From JAIDVZ01 sp964486285 (GTDB lineage Bacteria; Verrucomicrobiota; Verrucomicrobiia; Opitutales; JAIRKQ01), in NCBI GenBank assembly GCA_964486285.1, contig CAZALH010000002.1:55139-119138 (forward strand): a stretch of 64,000 bases of DNA. Reading direction: 5' to 3'. Below the pieces are notes generated by a model. The model saw only the letters and a program-made list of their open reading frames with translations, had not been told where the DNA came from and ran no database searches. This document shows, piece by piece, positions 1 through 9,498 of the stretch. The position numbers and the translations under genes were made by a program. The first letter of the stretch is position 1. Each line of letters opens with the position of its first letter.

Positions 1-2
1 AC

Positions 3-1847
3 TCCGACCTAAACTACAGTGTTCCACCAGAACAAGAAATAAACAATATTCAAAAATTAATTTCTAAGAAGAACGATGATAATGTGGTTGCTACTAAAAC
101 TCAAGCGATAGAGCTTACAGCATTGACAGCGATAAATGAAGACACTTTTTCTACACCACTTGAAGATAGAGAACAAAGAATAAATTTCTTAGAAAGGCTG
201 AAGAATATTGTTGACTGTGAAACACAATTAGAAAGCAAGCTATTACTTACCCAAGGTATCGATAATAAAATAAAAGATTTAAACAATTTTTCTTATAGTA
301 AAGAAGCTTTTAAACACGTAGTAAATTTATACAAAAACGCAATTAACATAGACCCTAATGAGGGGCATACAGATGGAATTAATCAACAATCAAATATTAA
401 TAATCAGCAATCAAATACCGCTATTCAGCAATTAGATGATCTACTTACAAAGTATGACAAAGAATCTCGTGATAGGTTTATTGAACTATCTAAACAGGCG
501 AAAAAAATATATAAAAGTGCAATAAACTCCAATAAAATTGCAAGAAAAAAAATAGTAAAAGCCTTGAACTATTGTTCAGAAACCTGGAAAACCTACGAGA
601 ATAATTTTACTTATAAAAGTAATGACGGAACAAAAATAAGCCAAATAGTTAGTACAATTACGCCTGCTTGCGAAATGAATATATTTAATTATTTTTCTGA
701 TGGAATACGAGGAATATCATCAAATGATAGAAAATCTGAACATTTATTAAATGCTTGGGAAACAGAATTGAAAAACGGAGAGAAAGTGCTTTTTTCAGGC
801 ATGAGACATGGGTGTACATCTAAGAAAGAATCACGAACTAAAGAAATGATTCAAATGGCAATTTATCAGCAATTAAAGGAACAACAGAAACAACAGACAC
901 CAGGTGAACAACAGGCACAAGGCGAACAACAGACACAACAAACAAAAGATTCAATTTTGAATAATTTACTAGACAATGAGGTTATAGAATTAAACCTTTC
1001 TTCAACTCAACTACTTACACATACTAATATCGCAGGAGATAAAGATATTGGATTAAATCAAATTGAAGAATTAAAAAAATATTCAACGCAACAAAACCCC
1101 AATGGTGAACCACCTGGGACTATAGAATTTACGTTGGATCTACCTAATAATCAAACAAAGAAGGTAAAATTAAAATTAAATTTACTAACTTTTAACTTTG
1201 GAGTAAACTTACAAACCAGGTGGCATTTAGGACGATCTAAAGAAGAAGATGCCATAAATTTAGAAAATCTACAAAAGCTACTCGGTAAAGATTTTTTTGA
1301 AGAAAAGAATAATACTACTATTCCATCAGGAATATTAAAAAATACACTCGATGCAATCGATACTGAAATTAATAATCAAAGTAGAAATCAAAGTAAAAAG
1401 GCAGAACTAGAAAAAGAAAAGAAAATCTTACTAGAATTAGCAACTCAAATAAAGCAACTATGGCGTTCAGGAAAATATCGTGCTGCAGATAAAAATCCAT
1501 ATGCTATGCCAGCCAGAATCGCTTTATTAACCTACAAATTAGGATACGTATCTTCTTTTAATTGTAAAAGCGGGAAAGATAGAACTGGAGTATTAGATGC
1601 TGAAATAAAAAATTTAGCGGCATATATCGAAGTCAACGGGAAAGTACCTGATTACACAAAAGAACCAACACAAGTAGATAAAGAAAATTTAAGTAATATG
1701 CATTCAAATTGTGGTTCGAAAGAAGTATTGATTGCTTGTACAGGTGTAATGGGATCGAAAATTCCATTTATGCCTAATTTCTATGGGCGATTTTCAGATG
1801 AATATAAAAAAGAATTCTTAGGGATTACTAACGACTTTGGGATATAA
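3..1847 (+). CDS. SopB/IpgD-like phosphoinositide phosphatase, probable type III effector (5' end outside window)
   Basis: The frame is open to the left edge, so the GTG at 84 is probably internal and the gene begins upstream of the window. Codon 1563-1565 is the cysteine of CKSGKDRTG, the CX5R active site typical of the SopB/SigD/IpgD family. About 120 residues earlier lies FNFGVN (near 1193-1210), matching the second conserved family block (FNVGVN). Family members are injected by type III secretion and hydrolyse host inositol phospholipids. More than 610 residues are visible against about 560 for SopB. A Gln-rich low-complexity stretch lies at about 880-945. It converges on mcsB with a 23-base gap. 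Function is inferred from the motifs; injection from the family and from sctD-sctE at 46-47.6 kb. Confidence 0.82.
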   Translation, partial: SDLNYSVPPEQEINNIQKLISKKNDDNVVATKTQAIELTALTAINEDTFSTPLEDREQRINFLERLKNIVDCETQLESKLLLTQGIDNKIKDLNNFSYSKEAFKHVVNLYKNAINIDPNEGHTDGINQQSNINNQQSNTAIQQLDDLLTKYDKESRDRFIELSKQAKKIYKSAINSNKIARKKIVKALNYCSETWKTYENNFTYKSNDGTKISQIVSTITPACEMNIFNYFSDGIRGISSNDRKSEHLLNAWETELKNGEKVLFSGMRHGCTSKKESRTKEMIQMAIYQQLKEQQKQQTPGEQQAQGEQQTQQTKDSILNNLLDNEVIELNLSSTQLLTHTNIAGDKDIGLNQIEELKKYSTQQNPNGEPPGTIEFTLDLPNNQTKKVKLKLNLLTFNFGVNLQTRWHLGRSKEEDAINLENLQKLLGKDFFEEKNNTTIPSGILKNTLDAIDTEINNQSRNQSKKAELEKEKKILLELATQIKQLWRSGKYRAADKNPYAMPARIALLTYKLGYVSSFNCKSGKDRTGVLDAEIKNLAAYIEVNGKVPDYTKEPTQVDKENLSNMHSNCGSKEVLIACTGVMGSKIPFMPNFYGRFSDEYKKEFLGITNDFGI

Positions 1848-1870
1848 CAACTTTGAAATAGTTTAAAAAA

Positions 1871-2929
1871 TTAAAATTGCAATGTAGGTATCGACGTGAA
1901 AACTTTTTTTAAAATATCAGCACGTTTAATATCACATTCAACATCATTGGAATCCAAATTCAATAACACTTTAATATGCGATTGTTGAATAGAAGTCATA
2001 AGATTATCAATATGACAACGATAATCACTTTCTAAATACCCAAGATCAACGGCGAGTCGAATATTTGATAAATGATTAATCGCTTCGTTTTCTCCCATAA
2101 TATAGCTATTAGCTAATAATCCAAATGATCGCCCTATAGTATCCCTTAATAATGTGTAACGATTTTTAAGTAAAATTTTTCGTGCAATTTCTTCATTTTC
2201 AATAACAGACATAATTATTTGATGTAGTCTGGAAAGAATGTCAACTTCTGAGAGGCCAAGGGTGTGTTGATTGGAAATTTGGAAAATACTACCTAAAGAA
2301 TTGGAACCTTCCCCATAAATGCCACGAACAATAAATCCAAGTTTTTGTATGGCAGAAATGACAGAAAATATTTGGCCACCTAGTGTAAGGCCAGGTAGAT
2401 GCATCATGACGGAACCACGCATACCGGTTCCAACATTCGTTGGACACGATGTTAAAAATCCATAAACTTCATCATATGCAATATCTACAGAGGAAGAAAT
2501 ATAATCATCAATTTCACTAATAGTCATCCATAGGTTTTTAAAATCTAGATCTCTACTAAACACTTGCAATCGAAGATGATCTTCTTCGTTCACCATTATT
2601 ACAACGGAATTATTATTTGATACCAATAAAAAACTATTTTTATCAGATTTTATTAACTCCACACTACATAAGTGAGATTCTACAAGAGAAAACTTCTCTC
2701 TAGACTTCAATTTACTGATTTCAAAAATTTTGGGATCCTTTAAAAGTTTACATCCGACTAAAATATTTTTGCATATATTTGCAACTTCCGTAAGATCATT
2801 AGCATCGGCATAATACGGAAATCTATAACTTTTAAAGTTACGAGCTAATCGTATACGAGAACTTATAACAATAGGCATTGATGACCTAATAGCTGAATCT
2901 GAGAAAATAATATCTTTAATTTCACTCAT
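1871..2929 (-). CDS. mcsB: McsB protein-arginine kinase (ATP:guanido phosphotransferase family)
   Basis: 352 residues, the length of bacterial McsB-type guanido kinases. Visible motifs are SSRIRLARN (23-31), NEEDHLR (114-120), the active-site cysteine C162 in SCPTNVGTGMR, and an RGIYGEG segment near 202-208. In Bacillus, McsB phosphorylates arginines on proteins and marks them for ClpCP. Chlamydiae carry the same pair of genes. It is the last gene of trxB-mcsA-mcsB, 7 bases after mcsA. The C-terminal RDxxRP phosphoarginine-binding motif of Bacillus McsB is not evident, so allosteric control may differ. The kinase identity is firm; the Clp connection is inference. Confidence 0.93.
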   Translation of the reverse strand: MSEIKDIIFSDSAIRSSMPIVISSRIRLARNFKSYRFPYYADANDLTEVANICKNILVGCKLLKDPKIFEISKLKSREKFSLVESHLCSVELIKSDKNSFLLVSNNNSVVIMVNEEDHLRLQVFSRDLDFKNLWMTISEIDDYISSSVDIAYDEVYGFLTSCPTNVGTGMRGSVMMHLPGLTLGGQIFSVISAIQKLGFIVRGIYGEGSNSLGSIFQISNQHTLGLSEVDILSRLHQIIMSVIENEEIARKILLKNRYTLLRDTIGRSFGLLANSYIMGENEAINHLSNIRLAVDLGYLESDYRCHIDNLMTSIQQSHIKVLLNLDSNDVECDIKRADILKKVFTSIPTLQF

Positions 2930-2936
2930 ATATTTT

Positions 2937-3482
2937 TTATTTTTTCAATTTTTGGATTTCATCACGTATTTTAGCGGCATCTTCATATCTTTCATCAGAA
3001 ATCGCACGAGATAACTCGATTTGCAATTCATGTAATTTACTCTTGCTACTCGTCTTTTTTATCTTTTTTACATGAATGGTAGCAGTTTTATTTTCTTCTG
3101 TAATATTCTCAGAATGTTGATTAATTATCTTTTTACCGACATGGCACTCCCCCTTTTGAGAGCTTTCAATTAATTTATCTACTATTAGCTTTAAATCTTT
3201 GTAACAATTTGCACAACCTAACCTACCAGTTTCTTTAAATGTTATAGGGGTGCATCCACAGGATGAACAAATTATTCCAGATAATGCAGAAATATTTTGC
3301 TTAACATCACTAAACAATGCTTCTCCAAGCGCTGCTAACATTGCTAACGGAGTACCCTGCCCTTCAAGAATACCATTTTTTGCGGCACATTCATCGCATA
3401 AATCAATATTTTTCATTTCATTGTTTATGATTTGAGTAAAGTGCAGTGTAGCAGGTTTGCCACACATATGACATTTTTTCAT
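2937..3482 (-). CDS. mcsA: McsA-like zinc-binding activator with UVR domain
   Basis: 181 residues with four CxxC-type clusters (C4/C7, C29/C32, one near 72-75, one near 91-94) suggesting two zinc sites. A C-terminal UVR (UvrB/UvrC) helical motif covers about 146-181. This is the McsA architecture; McsA activates McsB. The start overlaps the trxB stop by 4 bases (ATGA) and the stop lies 7 bases before mcsB, so translation is probably coupled. The linker at about 115-145 is Lys- and Thr-rich. Confidence 0.9.
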   Translation of the reverse strand: MKKCHMCGKPATLHFTQIINNEMKNIDLCDECAAKNGILEGQGTPLAMLAALGEALFSDVKQNISALSGIICSSCGCTPITFKETGRLGCANCYKDLKLIVDKLIESSQKGECHVGKKIINQHSENITEENKTATIHVKKIKKTSSKSKLHELQIELSRAISDERYEDAAKIRDEIQKLKK

Positions 3483-4414
3483 ATACTACCTTCTCTTAAG
3501 AATTTTTCTACCGATAATGCTGCCATACATCCCATTCCTGCTGCAGTAATTGCTTGACGAAATAAGTGATCACAACAATCGCCAGCAGTAAAAATACCAG
3601 ATATATCAGTCTCAACCAAACTCCCACTTTTACTTTTAATATAACCTTTCTCATCAACAAGTGATTCTGAATAAAAAGGTGCTGTATTGGGAATATGTCC
3701 AATGGCCAGAAATACTCCATCACAAGTAATTTCACTTATTACTTGCGAATGCACATTTTGAAACTTTATACCCTGAACCTTTTTATCACCAAAAATTTCT
3801 AATAAAACAGAATCCCACAAGATATTAATTTTAGCATTATTTAATACGCGTTCTGACATTATTTTTGATGCACGCAGCTCATTTCTTCTGTGTATAATAA
3901 AAACTTTTTCGCAAAAATTTGTTAAAAATATAGCTTCCTCACACGCTGAATCTCCACCACCAATAACAACCACCGTTTTTCCGCGAAAAAATGGAGCATC
4001 ACACGTAGCACATGTACTTACACCTCCGCCACCTAAAAATTTTTGTTCCCCAGGAACATTCATCATTCTGGGAGTTGCACCAGTAGCAATTATTACAGCT
4101 TTAGAGTAAATATTGGTATGTTCACAACGAATTTCTTTAATGGCACTTGAAAAATCAACAGACTTTACATTTTCTGATAAAAATTTCGTCCCGAATCGTG
4201 CAGCTTGCTTACGCATACGCTCTGCTAAATCATATCCATTGATCCCCTGCTCAAATCCTGGAAAATTTTCAATCTCGCTAGTAGTTGTTAATTGTCCCCC
4301 TGGCTGTATACCCTCTACCACTAATGGACATAACTCCCCTCGAGCACAATATATTGCTGCCGTAAGCCCAGCACACCCGCTTCCAATAATTATAACGTTT
4401 TCAACATCTTTCAT
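3479..4414 (-). CDS. trxB: Thioredoxin reductase (NADPH, FAD)
   Basis: 311 residues. An N-terminal FAD fold carries GSGCAGLTAA (11-20; the usual Pro is Cys here), then the redox pair CATC (C135/C138), an NADPH Rossmann motif GGGDSACEE (about 152-160) and the C-terminal FAD motif GIFTAGDC. It reduces thioredoxin in the cytoplasm. It is the first gene of trxB-mcsA-mcsB; linkage of thiol redox to the arginine kinase branch suggests a shared proteotoxic-stress role, which is inference. Confidence 0.95.
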   Translation of the reverse strand: MKDVENVIIIGSGCAGLTAAIYCARGELCPLVVEGIQPGGQLTTTSEIENFPGFEQGINGYDLAERMRKQAARFGTKFLSENVKSVDFSSAIKEIRCEHTNIYSKAVIIATGATPRMMNVPGEQKFLGGGGVSTCATCDAPFFRGKTVVVIGGGDSACEEAIFLTNFCEKVFIIHRRNELRASKIMSERVLNNAKINILWDSVLLEIFGDKKVQGIKFQNVHSQVISEITCDGVFLAIGHIPNTAPFYSESLVDEKGYIKSKSGSLVETDISGIFTAGDCCDHLFRQAITAAGMGCMAALSVEKFLREGSI

Positions 4415-4463
4415 TTATACCATAAGATAAAAACCTGAAAATTAAAAGAAAGTAAAATAAATA

Positions 4464-5249
4464 TCACTTAAAATGTTTTTTATAATCCAATTTTTGTTCA
4501 ACAAATGACGACACAATCGTAATATTGTCATCAATTGAACGTGATGAAGTCCATATGTGAATTGCTCCTTGGGGCTGTATCATTGGATAAAATTTCCGAG
4601 AAAAATCTATACTGTCACGCCTAACAGGATTATCGATCTCTTTCTCAACATTTTTTCGAAAGTCCAACTTAGCATCTACTGTTGCAGAAAACCAAAATTT
4701 AAGATCAGCATTTGGGAAAAGATACATACCACATGTCCGACCTTCAGCAATTATTCCATCAAACTTTTGAAAGTCTTTTAAATCAACGACTGATTGAGCG
4801 TACTTTATACAAAAATCACTAATTGATTTAAAAAGTGAAGTATATTCTGCTACATTAGCATTAACTTTTTCTGACCGCAATTCTTCATGGCTTAAACGTA
4901 TTCCGTTTATAGTAAACTTCACAACACGTCCTTCAAGAAATATTTCAAACTTTGACTTATTTAAAAACTCATCAACCCTCGCTTCATTACTCATAATTGG
5001 CAATATTCCTTCTTGTAAAAGTGCGTATGTAATAGTTCGAAACATTGCACCAGTTTCTAGATAAACTAGATTAAATCGTTCAGCAATTGCTTGTGAAATT
5101 GGTGATTTTTTTGTAGCTGATCCACCATCAACAGTAATGTAAATTTTATCATTTTTAGCAGGTTGCTCTGCACATATCAAAAAGTTACTACATATAATAC
5201 AACTTATAAGCGCAATACAAAAGGTCTTCGAAAAAGTTTTCATATCCAT
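4464..5249 (-). CDS. Cytidylate kinase-like protein with N-terminal signal peptide and altered P-loop
   Basis: The body follows Cmk: LETGAMFR, AEGRTCG, FPNADLKFWFSA and a C-terminal RRDSIDFSR..P..TSSRS pattern. Cmk phosphorylates CMP/dCMP. Two oddities are seen. First, about 35 residues precede the fold and read as a Sec signal (MKTFSKTF, then a hydrophobic run, then LICA-EQ), whereas cytosolic Cmk begins at the first strand. Second, the P-loop reads GGSATKKS, with Lys where GxxxxGKS has the second Gly. The open frame begins with TTG at 5270; ATG 5249 or 5243 is more plausible. It may be an exported, altered or inactive kinase. Confidence 0.75.
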   Translation of the reverse strand: MDMKTFSKTFCIALISCIICSNFLICAEQPAKNDKIYITVDGGSATKKSPISQAIAERFNLVYLETGAMFRTITYALLQEGILPIMSNEARVDEFLNKSKFEIFLEGRVVKFTINGIRLSHEELRSEKVNANVAEYTSLFKSISDFCIKYAQSVVDLKDFQKFDGIIAEGRTCGMYLFPNADLKFWFSATVDAKLDFRKNVEKEIDNPVRRDSIDFSRKFYPMIQPQGAIHIWTSSRSIDDNITIVSSFVEQKLDYKKHFK

Positions 5250-5391
5250 AGGCAGCAATTTGTATATCAAGTTTTAAATTAAATACAATTTTTTTAACAT
5301 TTTTTACTAAAATTTATTTATTAATTACTTATTAATTAATCAATTTTAAGTTGTAATATTAGTAATATTTTACTAGTACTTTTGCCTGAAA

Positions 5392-6525
5392 ATGGCGGAA
5401 TTTTCCGAAATTTTATATCAAATAAATTCAATAAAGAATAGAATAGCGACGCTGCATAAATTCTTAGATGTAGATGAAACGCAAACTACAATACGATCTC
5501 TAGAAGCAGAAATGGCAGATCAAAAATTTTGGGATAATTACGATAAAGCTCATCAAACAATCACAGAACTTAATTTACTTAAGAAAAAAATAAATGGAAT
5601 AGTAAATATTGACAATAAATTGGTTGAATTAGATATCGCCATAGAAATTTTGACCAATGATAAAGAAAATGTTGGATACACTTCAGAAACACTGAAAATT
5701 ATTGAACAATTAACAAAATTAATCGATGAACAAGAAATGGCATCTTACCTCAGTGGACCACATGATGAATGCAATGCATTTCTAAGTATACATGCTGGCG
5801 CTGGAGGAACAGAATCCTGTGATTGGGCGGATATGTTATTGAGGATGTATATTCGTTGGACAGAGCGCAAAGGATTTAAATGTGACATTCAAGAGATTCA
5901 AGCAGGTGAAGAAGCAGGAATTAGTAGTGCTACAATAAGAATAGAAGGTGAATATGCATATGGCTATTTAAAATCTGAGCGTGGAGTACATCGCTTAGTT
6001 AGAATAAGTCCATTTGATTCTAATAAACGTCGGCATACTTCTTTCTGTTCCGTTGATGTAATAGCTGAAATAGAAGATAACGATTCTATAAAAATAGATG
6101 ACGACGAAATAAGGATTGATACTTATCGATCTAGTGGTAAAGGCGGTCAACACGTTAATAAAACAGAATCTGCGATACGAATCACACATATACCAACAGG
6201 TATAGTAGTAACCTGCCAAAACGAAAGGTCACAGTATAAAAACAAAGAATCTGCGATGCGTAGTTTACGTTCACGCCTGTTTGAACGTATGGAAGATGAA
6301 AAACGTTCAGCCTTAGAAAAATTTTATGGACCCAAAGGAGAAATCGGTTGGGGAAACCAAATTAGAAGTTACGTTATGCAACCTTATCAAATGGTCAAAG
6401 ACTTGCGCACTAATGAAGAAACGGGCAATGTACAGGCCGTACTTGATGGAGATATAGATAATTTTATACATACATATCTAAAATCTGGATGCCCCAAAAA
6501 CCGGAAATCCGGCATAGAAAATTAA
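5392..6525 (+). CDS. prfB: Peptide chain release factor 2
   Basis: 377 residues in one unbroken frame. The tripeptide SPF at 206-208 defines RF2 (UAA/UGA recognition), and GGQ at 251-253 within SSGKGGQHVNKT is the peptidyl-tRNA hydrolysis motif. Many bacteria autoregulate prfB by a +1 frameshift at an in-frame UGA near codon 25. Here the corresponding FLD at about 22-24 is read directly as ttc-tta-gat, so that control is absent. It is divergent from the cmk-like gene. Confidence 0.96.
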   Translation: MAEFSEILYQINSIKNRIATLHKFLDVDETQTTIRSLEAEMADQKFWDNYDKAHQTITELNLLKKKINGIVNIDNKLVELDIAIEILTNDKENVGYTSETLKIIEQLTKLIDEQEMASYLSGPHDECNAFLSIHAGAGGTESCDWADMLLRMYIRWTERKGFKCDIQEIQAGEEAGISSATIRIEGEYAYGYLKSERGVHRLVRISPFDSNKRRHTSFCSVDVIAEIEDNDSIKIDDDEIRIDTYRSSGKGGQHVNKTESAIRITHIPTGIVVTCQNERSQYKNKESAMRSLRSRLFERMEDEKRSALEKFYGPKGEIGWGNQIRSYVMQPYQMVKDLRTNEETGNVQAVLDGDIDNFIHTYLKSGCPKNRKSGIEN

Positions 6526-6550
6526 AAAACATTATCAAAAAGAAATTATT

Positions 6551-7585
6551 ATGACAGTAATTCCCGTTGTATTTGCTGCAGATAACAATTATGCTTTATA
6601 CACATATGTAGCTGTACTATCTGCTCTAGAAAACAAAGATAAATCAACAATTTACAAATTTTACTTACTAGTCCCTCCCTTTTTCGAAGAAAATTACAAG
6701 GGGAAATTTTATGCACTTTGTAAAAAATATAATTGCACAGTTCAAATTATAAATATGAAGGATACCTTTGCAACAGCTAAACAGTGGTCATACTTTACAA
6801 CTCCTGTATACTATCGTTTAATTATTGATCAAATAATTACTGACGATAAATGTATTTACCTTGATTGCGATGTATTGGTACTTAAAGATTTATCGGAATT
6901 ATTTGAAATTGATATCGATGATTTTTACGCTGCTGGAGTTTTAGATGTTCTTAACAAAAACAATCCATCTTATATAACTAAATATAAAATATGTGAACCA
7001 ATGGAATATATCAATGCCGGGGTTTTATTACTAAATTTACGCAAAATAAGGGAAAACAAAATTTCTGAAGAAATTCAACAACTATTTGGAAATAAAAAAT
7101 TTATAAAAAAAAGTAAATTTGTCGACCAAGATATAATTAATAAAGCTTACAGAAAAAATATAAAGTATATTTCATTACGATTCAATTTCAATAATTCCAT
7201 AAAAACTAACGAATTCTTATACTTTCAAGCTTCTAAAATCTTTCAAGAAATAGAGCAGTCATATAATGATGTTTCAGTAATACATTTTGCAGGTCAAGAA
7301 AAACCTTGGAATTCGTTTATCAATTGCAATGATAAAACTATCAAAATTTGGCTAAAATATGCTATAAATTCTGACTTATGGAAAGAAATAATAGAATCAA
7401 GCATAAAGCAGTACACTCGTAGCATACTAAATGTTAACAAAAATAAAATTAAATTGTTCTTCCAATATTTTCGATATAAATTACTGCGCAATATTTGTAC
7501 TGGAAATAAAAAACTGCATTATCAAGGTAAATTAAAAAAAATTAATTGTCAGTTACAACTGCTTAAACAGTTACTTGAAAAGTAA
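6551..7585 (+). CDS. GT8-family glycosyltransferase (cytosolic form)
   Basis: 344 residues. The GT8 (LgtC/RfaJ-like) pattern is clear: VVFAADNNY at the N-terminus (donor site), the metal-binding DxD as DCD at 105-107, YINAGVLLLNL, DQDIIN, and IHFAGQEKPW near the C-terminus. These retaining enzymes add sugars to lipooligosaccharide or glycoproteins. The last ~70 residues are basic and aromatic, suggesting membrane association. It lies 25 bases after prfB and before a second GT8 paralogue. The acceptor cannot be told from sequence. Confidence 0.85.
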   Translation: MTVIPVVFAADNNYALYTYVAVLSALENKDKSTIYKFYLLVPPFFEENYKGKFYALCKKYNCTVQIINMKDTFATAKQWSYFTTPVYYRLIIDQIITDDKCIYLDCDVLVLKDLSELFEIDIDDFYAAGVLDVLNKNNPSYITKYKICEPMEYINAGVLLLNLRKIRENKISEEIQQLFGNKKFIKKSKFVDQDIINKAYRKNIKYISLRFNFNNSIKTNEFLYFQASKIFQEIEQSYNDVSVIHFAGQEKPWNSFINCNDKTIKIWLKYAINSDLWKEIIESSIKQYTRSILNVNKNKIKLFFQYFRYKLLRNICTGNKKLHYQGKLKKINCQLQLLKQLLEK

Positions 7586-7687
7586 ATTTATTAAAACTCC
7601 ACATCATTTTTACAAATTAAACCACATGCGTTAAAAAAATGTAATTTTTTCGTGCATTTCGCAAAAATTTTTACATTTGTTTTTCAC

Positions 7688-8644
7688 GTGACGCTCAAAA
7701 AGTTAACAAGCTTGCTGTGCATAGTGGTATTTTCACTTGAAGGCAGCGTGTTTTCTAACACATTATCCGCGGAATCAGGTAACACCAAAATTCCTATTAT
7801 ACTATCTATTGATAACAATTACGCCACATATGCCTATGTAACAATCTACTCAATTTTAGAAAACGCAAACCAAAATACGTACTATGATTTTTATATACTA
7901 ACTCCTGAGCAATCTGAAATCACTATTTCGGATAAAATTTCAGGGTTACAAAAAAAATATAACTGCAACATTCAATTCATAACAATTAAATCAGATAGCA
8001 TATGCAATACTCTTGATAATACTCCTGACTCCATGTATCATCGCTTATTAATTGCAGATTTGTTAATAAAATATTCAAAGTGTATATATCTCGATACGGA
8101 CCTTATTGTATTATCCGATTTAACTGAACTTTTTAATACCGATTTAACCGGATACTATATTGCTGGAGTAAAGGATTGGGCGAGTATACACTCTTATAAA
8201 CAATTTCATCCGCGAATTATCGATAAGTTTATTGATTTACTCGATATGCAAAATTACGTAAATTCAGGTGTGCTAGTAATGAACTTAGATTTAATCCGCA
8301 AACACAACCTAGTACCAAAGTTTAAAGAATTAATAAAACACGGAGTAGATGATAGGCGGTCATTTCCATATCAGGATCAAGATATCATTAATATTATATG
8401 TAGAAATCATATAAAATGTATAGACACTAAATACAATTTCATGTCTAACTTTGACGATATTACAACTCAAGGGTTATTATCAGAAGGATTTTCTAATGAA
8501 GAGATTGAACAAATTATCAGCAATCCAACAATAATTCACTACGCTATGGAAAAACCTTGGGAAGAAGAATATAATTCTTTTTCAAAAATTTGGTGGGAAT
8601 ATGCAGTACACACACCGTTTTTCACACAAATAGTGCCTCTTTAA
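7688..8644 (+). CDS. GT8-family glycosyltransferase with N-terminal signal sequence
   Basis: Paralogue of the preceding gene: LSIDNNYATYAYV, DTD as the metal-binding DxD (YLDTDLIVL), YVNSGVLVMNL, QDQDIINI and IHYAMEKPW. Unlike its neighbour it begins with a Lys-Lys n-region and a hydrophobic run (LTSLLCIVVFSLEG) ending near LSA-ES, about 30 residues before the fold. The open frame extends to a GTG at 7652; GTG 7688 gives the cleaner signal and is chosen, but no Shine-Dalgarno supports either. The sequence predicts export or membrane anchoring, odd because nucleotide-sugar donors are cytosolic. Confidence 0.75.
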   Translation: MTLKKLTSLLCIVVFSLEGSVFSNTLSAESGNTKIPIILSIDNNYATYAYVTIYSILENANQNTYYDFYILTPEQSEITISDKISGLQKKYNCNIQFITIKSDSICNTLDNTPDSMYHRLLIADLLIKYSKCIYLDTDLIVLSDLTELFNTDLTGYYIAGVKDWASIHSYKQFHPRIIDKFIDLLDMQNYVNSGVLVMNLDLIRKHNLVPKFKELIKHGVDDRRSFPYQDQDIINIICRNHIKCIDTKYNFMSNFDDITTQGLLSEGFSNEEIEQIISNPTIIHYAMEKPWEEEYNSFSKIWWEYAVHTPFFTQIVPL

Positions 8645-8700
8645 AAAAACGAAAAACATTTTTGTATCGAATATTTAATTTAAATTATTAATCAATCTGC

Positions 8701-9498
8701 ATGCAAAATTATCTTAATCTCCTAGAGGACGTATTACTACATGGTGAGCTGCGCCAGGATCGTACAGGAGTTGGTACAATTGGGTTATTTGGTGCACAAT
8801 TACGCTTCGACATCAGTAAGTATTTTCCATTATTAACGACTAAACAAGTCCACATAAAATCTATAATACATGAATTATTGTGGTTCCTCAAAGGTTCAAC
8901 CAATATAAAATACCTCCAAGATAATGGTGTAAAAATTTGGAATGAATGGGCTGATGATGATGGTGAACTCGGCCCAGTATATGGTTCACAATGGAGAAAA
9001 TGGCAGTCACCAGATGGGTCAACAATTGATCAAATAAAGGAAGTAATTAATGATATTAAAACAAACCCATATGGACGACGACATATAGTGTCTGCTTGGA
9101 ACCCAGCAGATATAAAAAAAATGGCATTACCTCCTTGCCACACATTATTCCAGTTATATGTTTCCAATAAAGGAGAGCTTAGTTGCCAACTTTATCAACG
9201 CAGTGCAGATATGTTCTTAGGTGTACCATTCAATATCGCCTCATATTCATTATTAACGATAATGATCGCACAAGTTTGTGAATTAAAAGCAAAAGAATTT
9301 GTTCATACTTTTGGCGATTTACACATCTACAAAAATCATATCGAGCAAGTAAAGGAACAATTATCTCGCATTCCGAGAGAGCTTCCACAATTGGAAATTA
9401 ATGAAACCGTAAAAGATATTGACTCATTTCAATACTCGGATTTTAAACTTAAAAATTACAATCCATACCCTGCAATAAAAGCACCAATAGCAGTATGA
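8701..9498 (+). CDS. thyA: Thymidylate synthase
   Basis: 265 residues, the E. coli length. Catalytic Cys146 sits in LPPCHTLFQ and is followed by YQRSADMFLGVPFNIASY (dUMP and folate binding); QDRTGVGT is near the N-terminus. It methylates dUMP to dTMP using methylene-tetrahydrofolate. The stop overlaps the folA start by 4 bases (ATGA), and thyA, folA and lpxK look co-transcribed. Confidence 0.97.
   Translation: MQNYLNLLEDVLLHGELRQDRTGVGTIGLFGAQLRFDISKYFPLLTTKQVHIKSIIHELLWFLKGSTNIKYLQDNGVKIWNEWADDDGELGPVYGSQWRKWQSPDGSTIDQIKEVINDIKTNPYGRRHIVSAWNPADIKKMALPPCHTLFQLYVSNKGELSCQLYQRSADMFLGVPFNIASYSLLTIMIAQVCELKAKEFVHTFGDLHIYKNHIEQVKEQLSRIPRELPQLEINETVKDIDSFQYSDFKLKNYNPYPAIKAPIAV

Noticed and set aside
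880..950. Short CAACAG/GAACAA-type tandem repeats as CRISPR or mobile repeat
   Set aside because: They are in-frame Gln-rich codons of the SopB-like gene, with no spacer structure.
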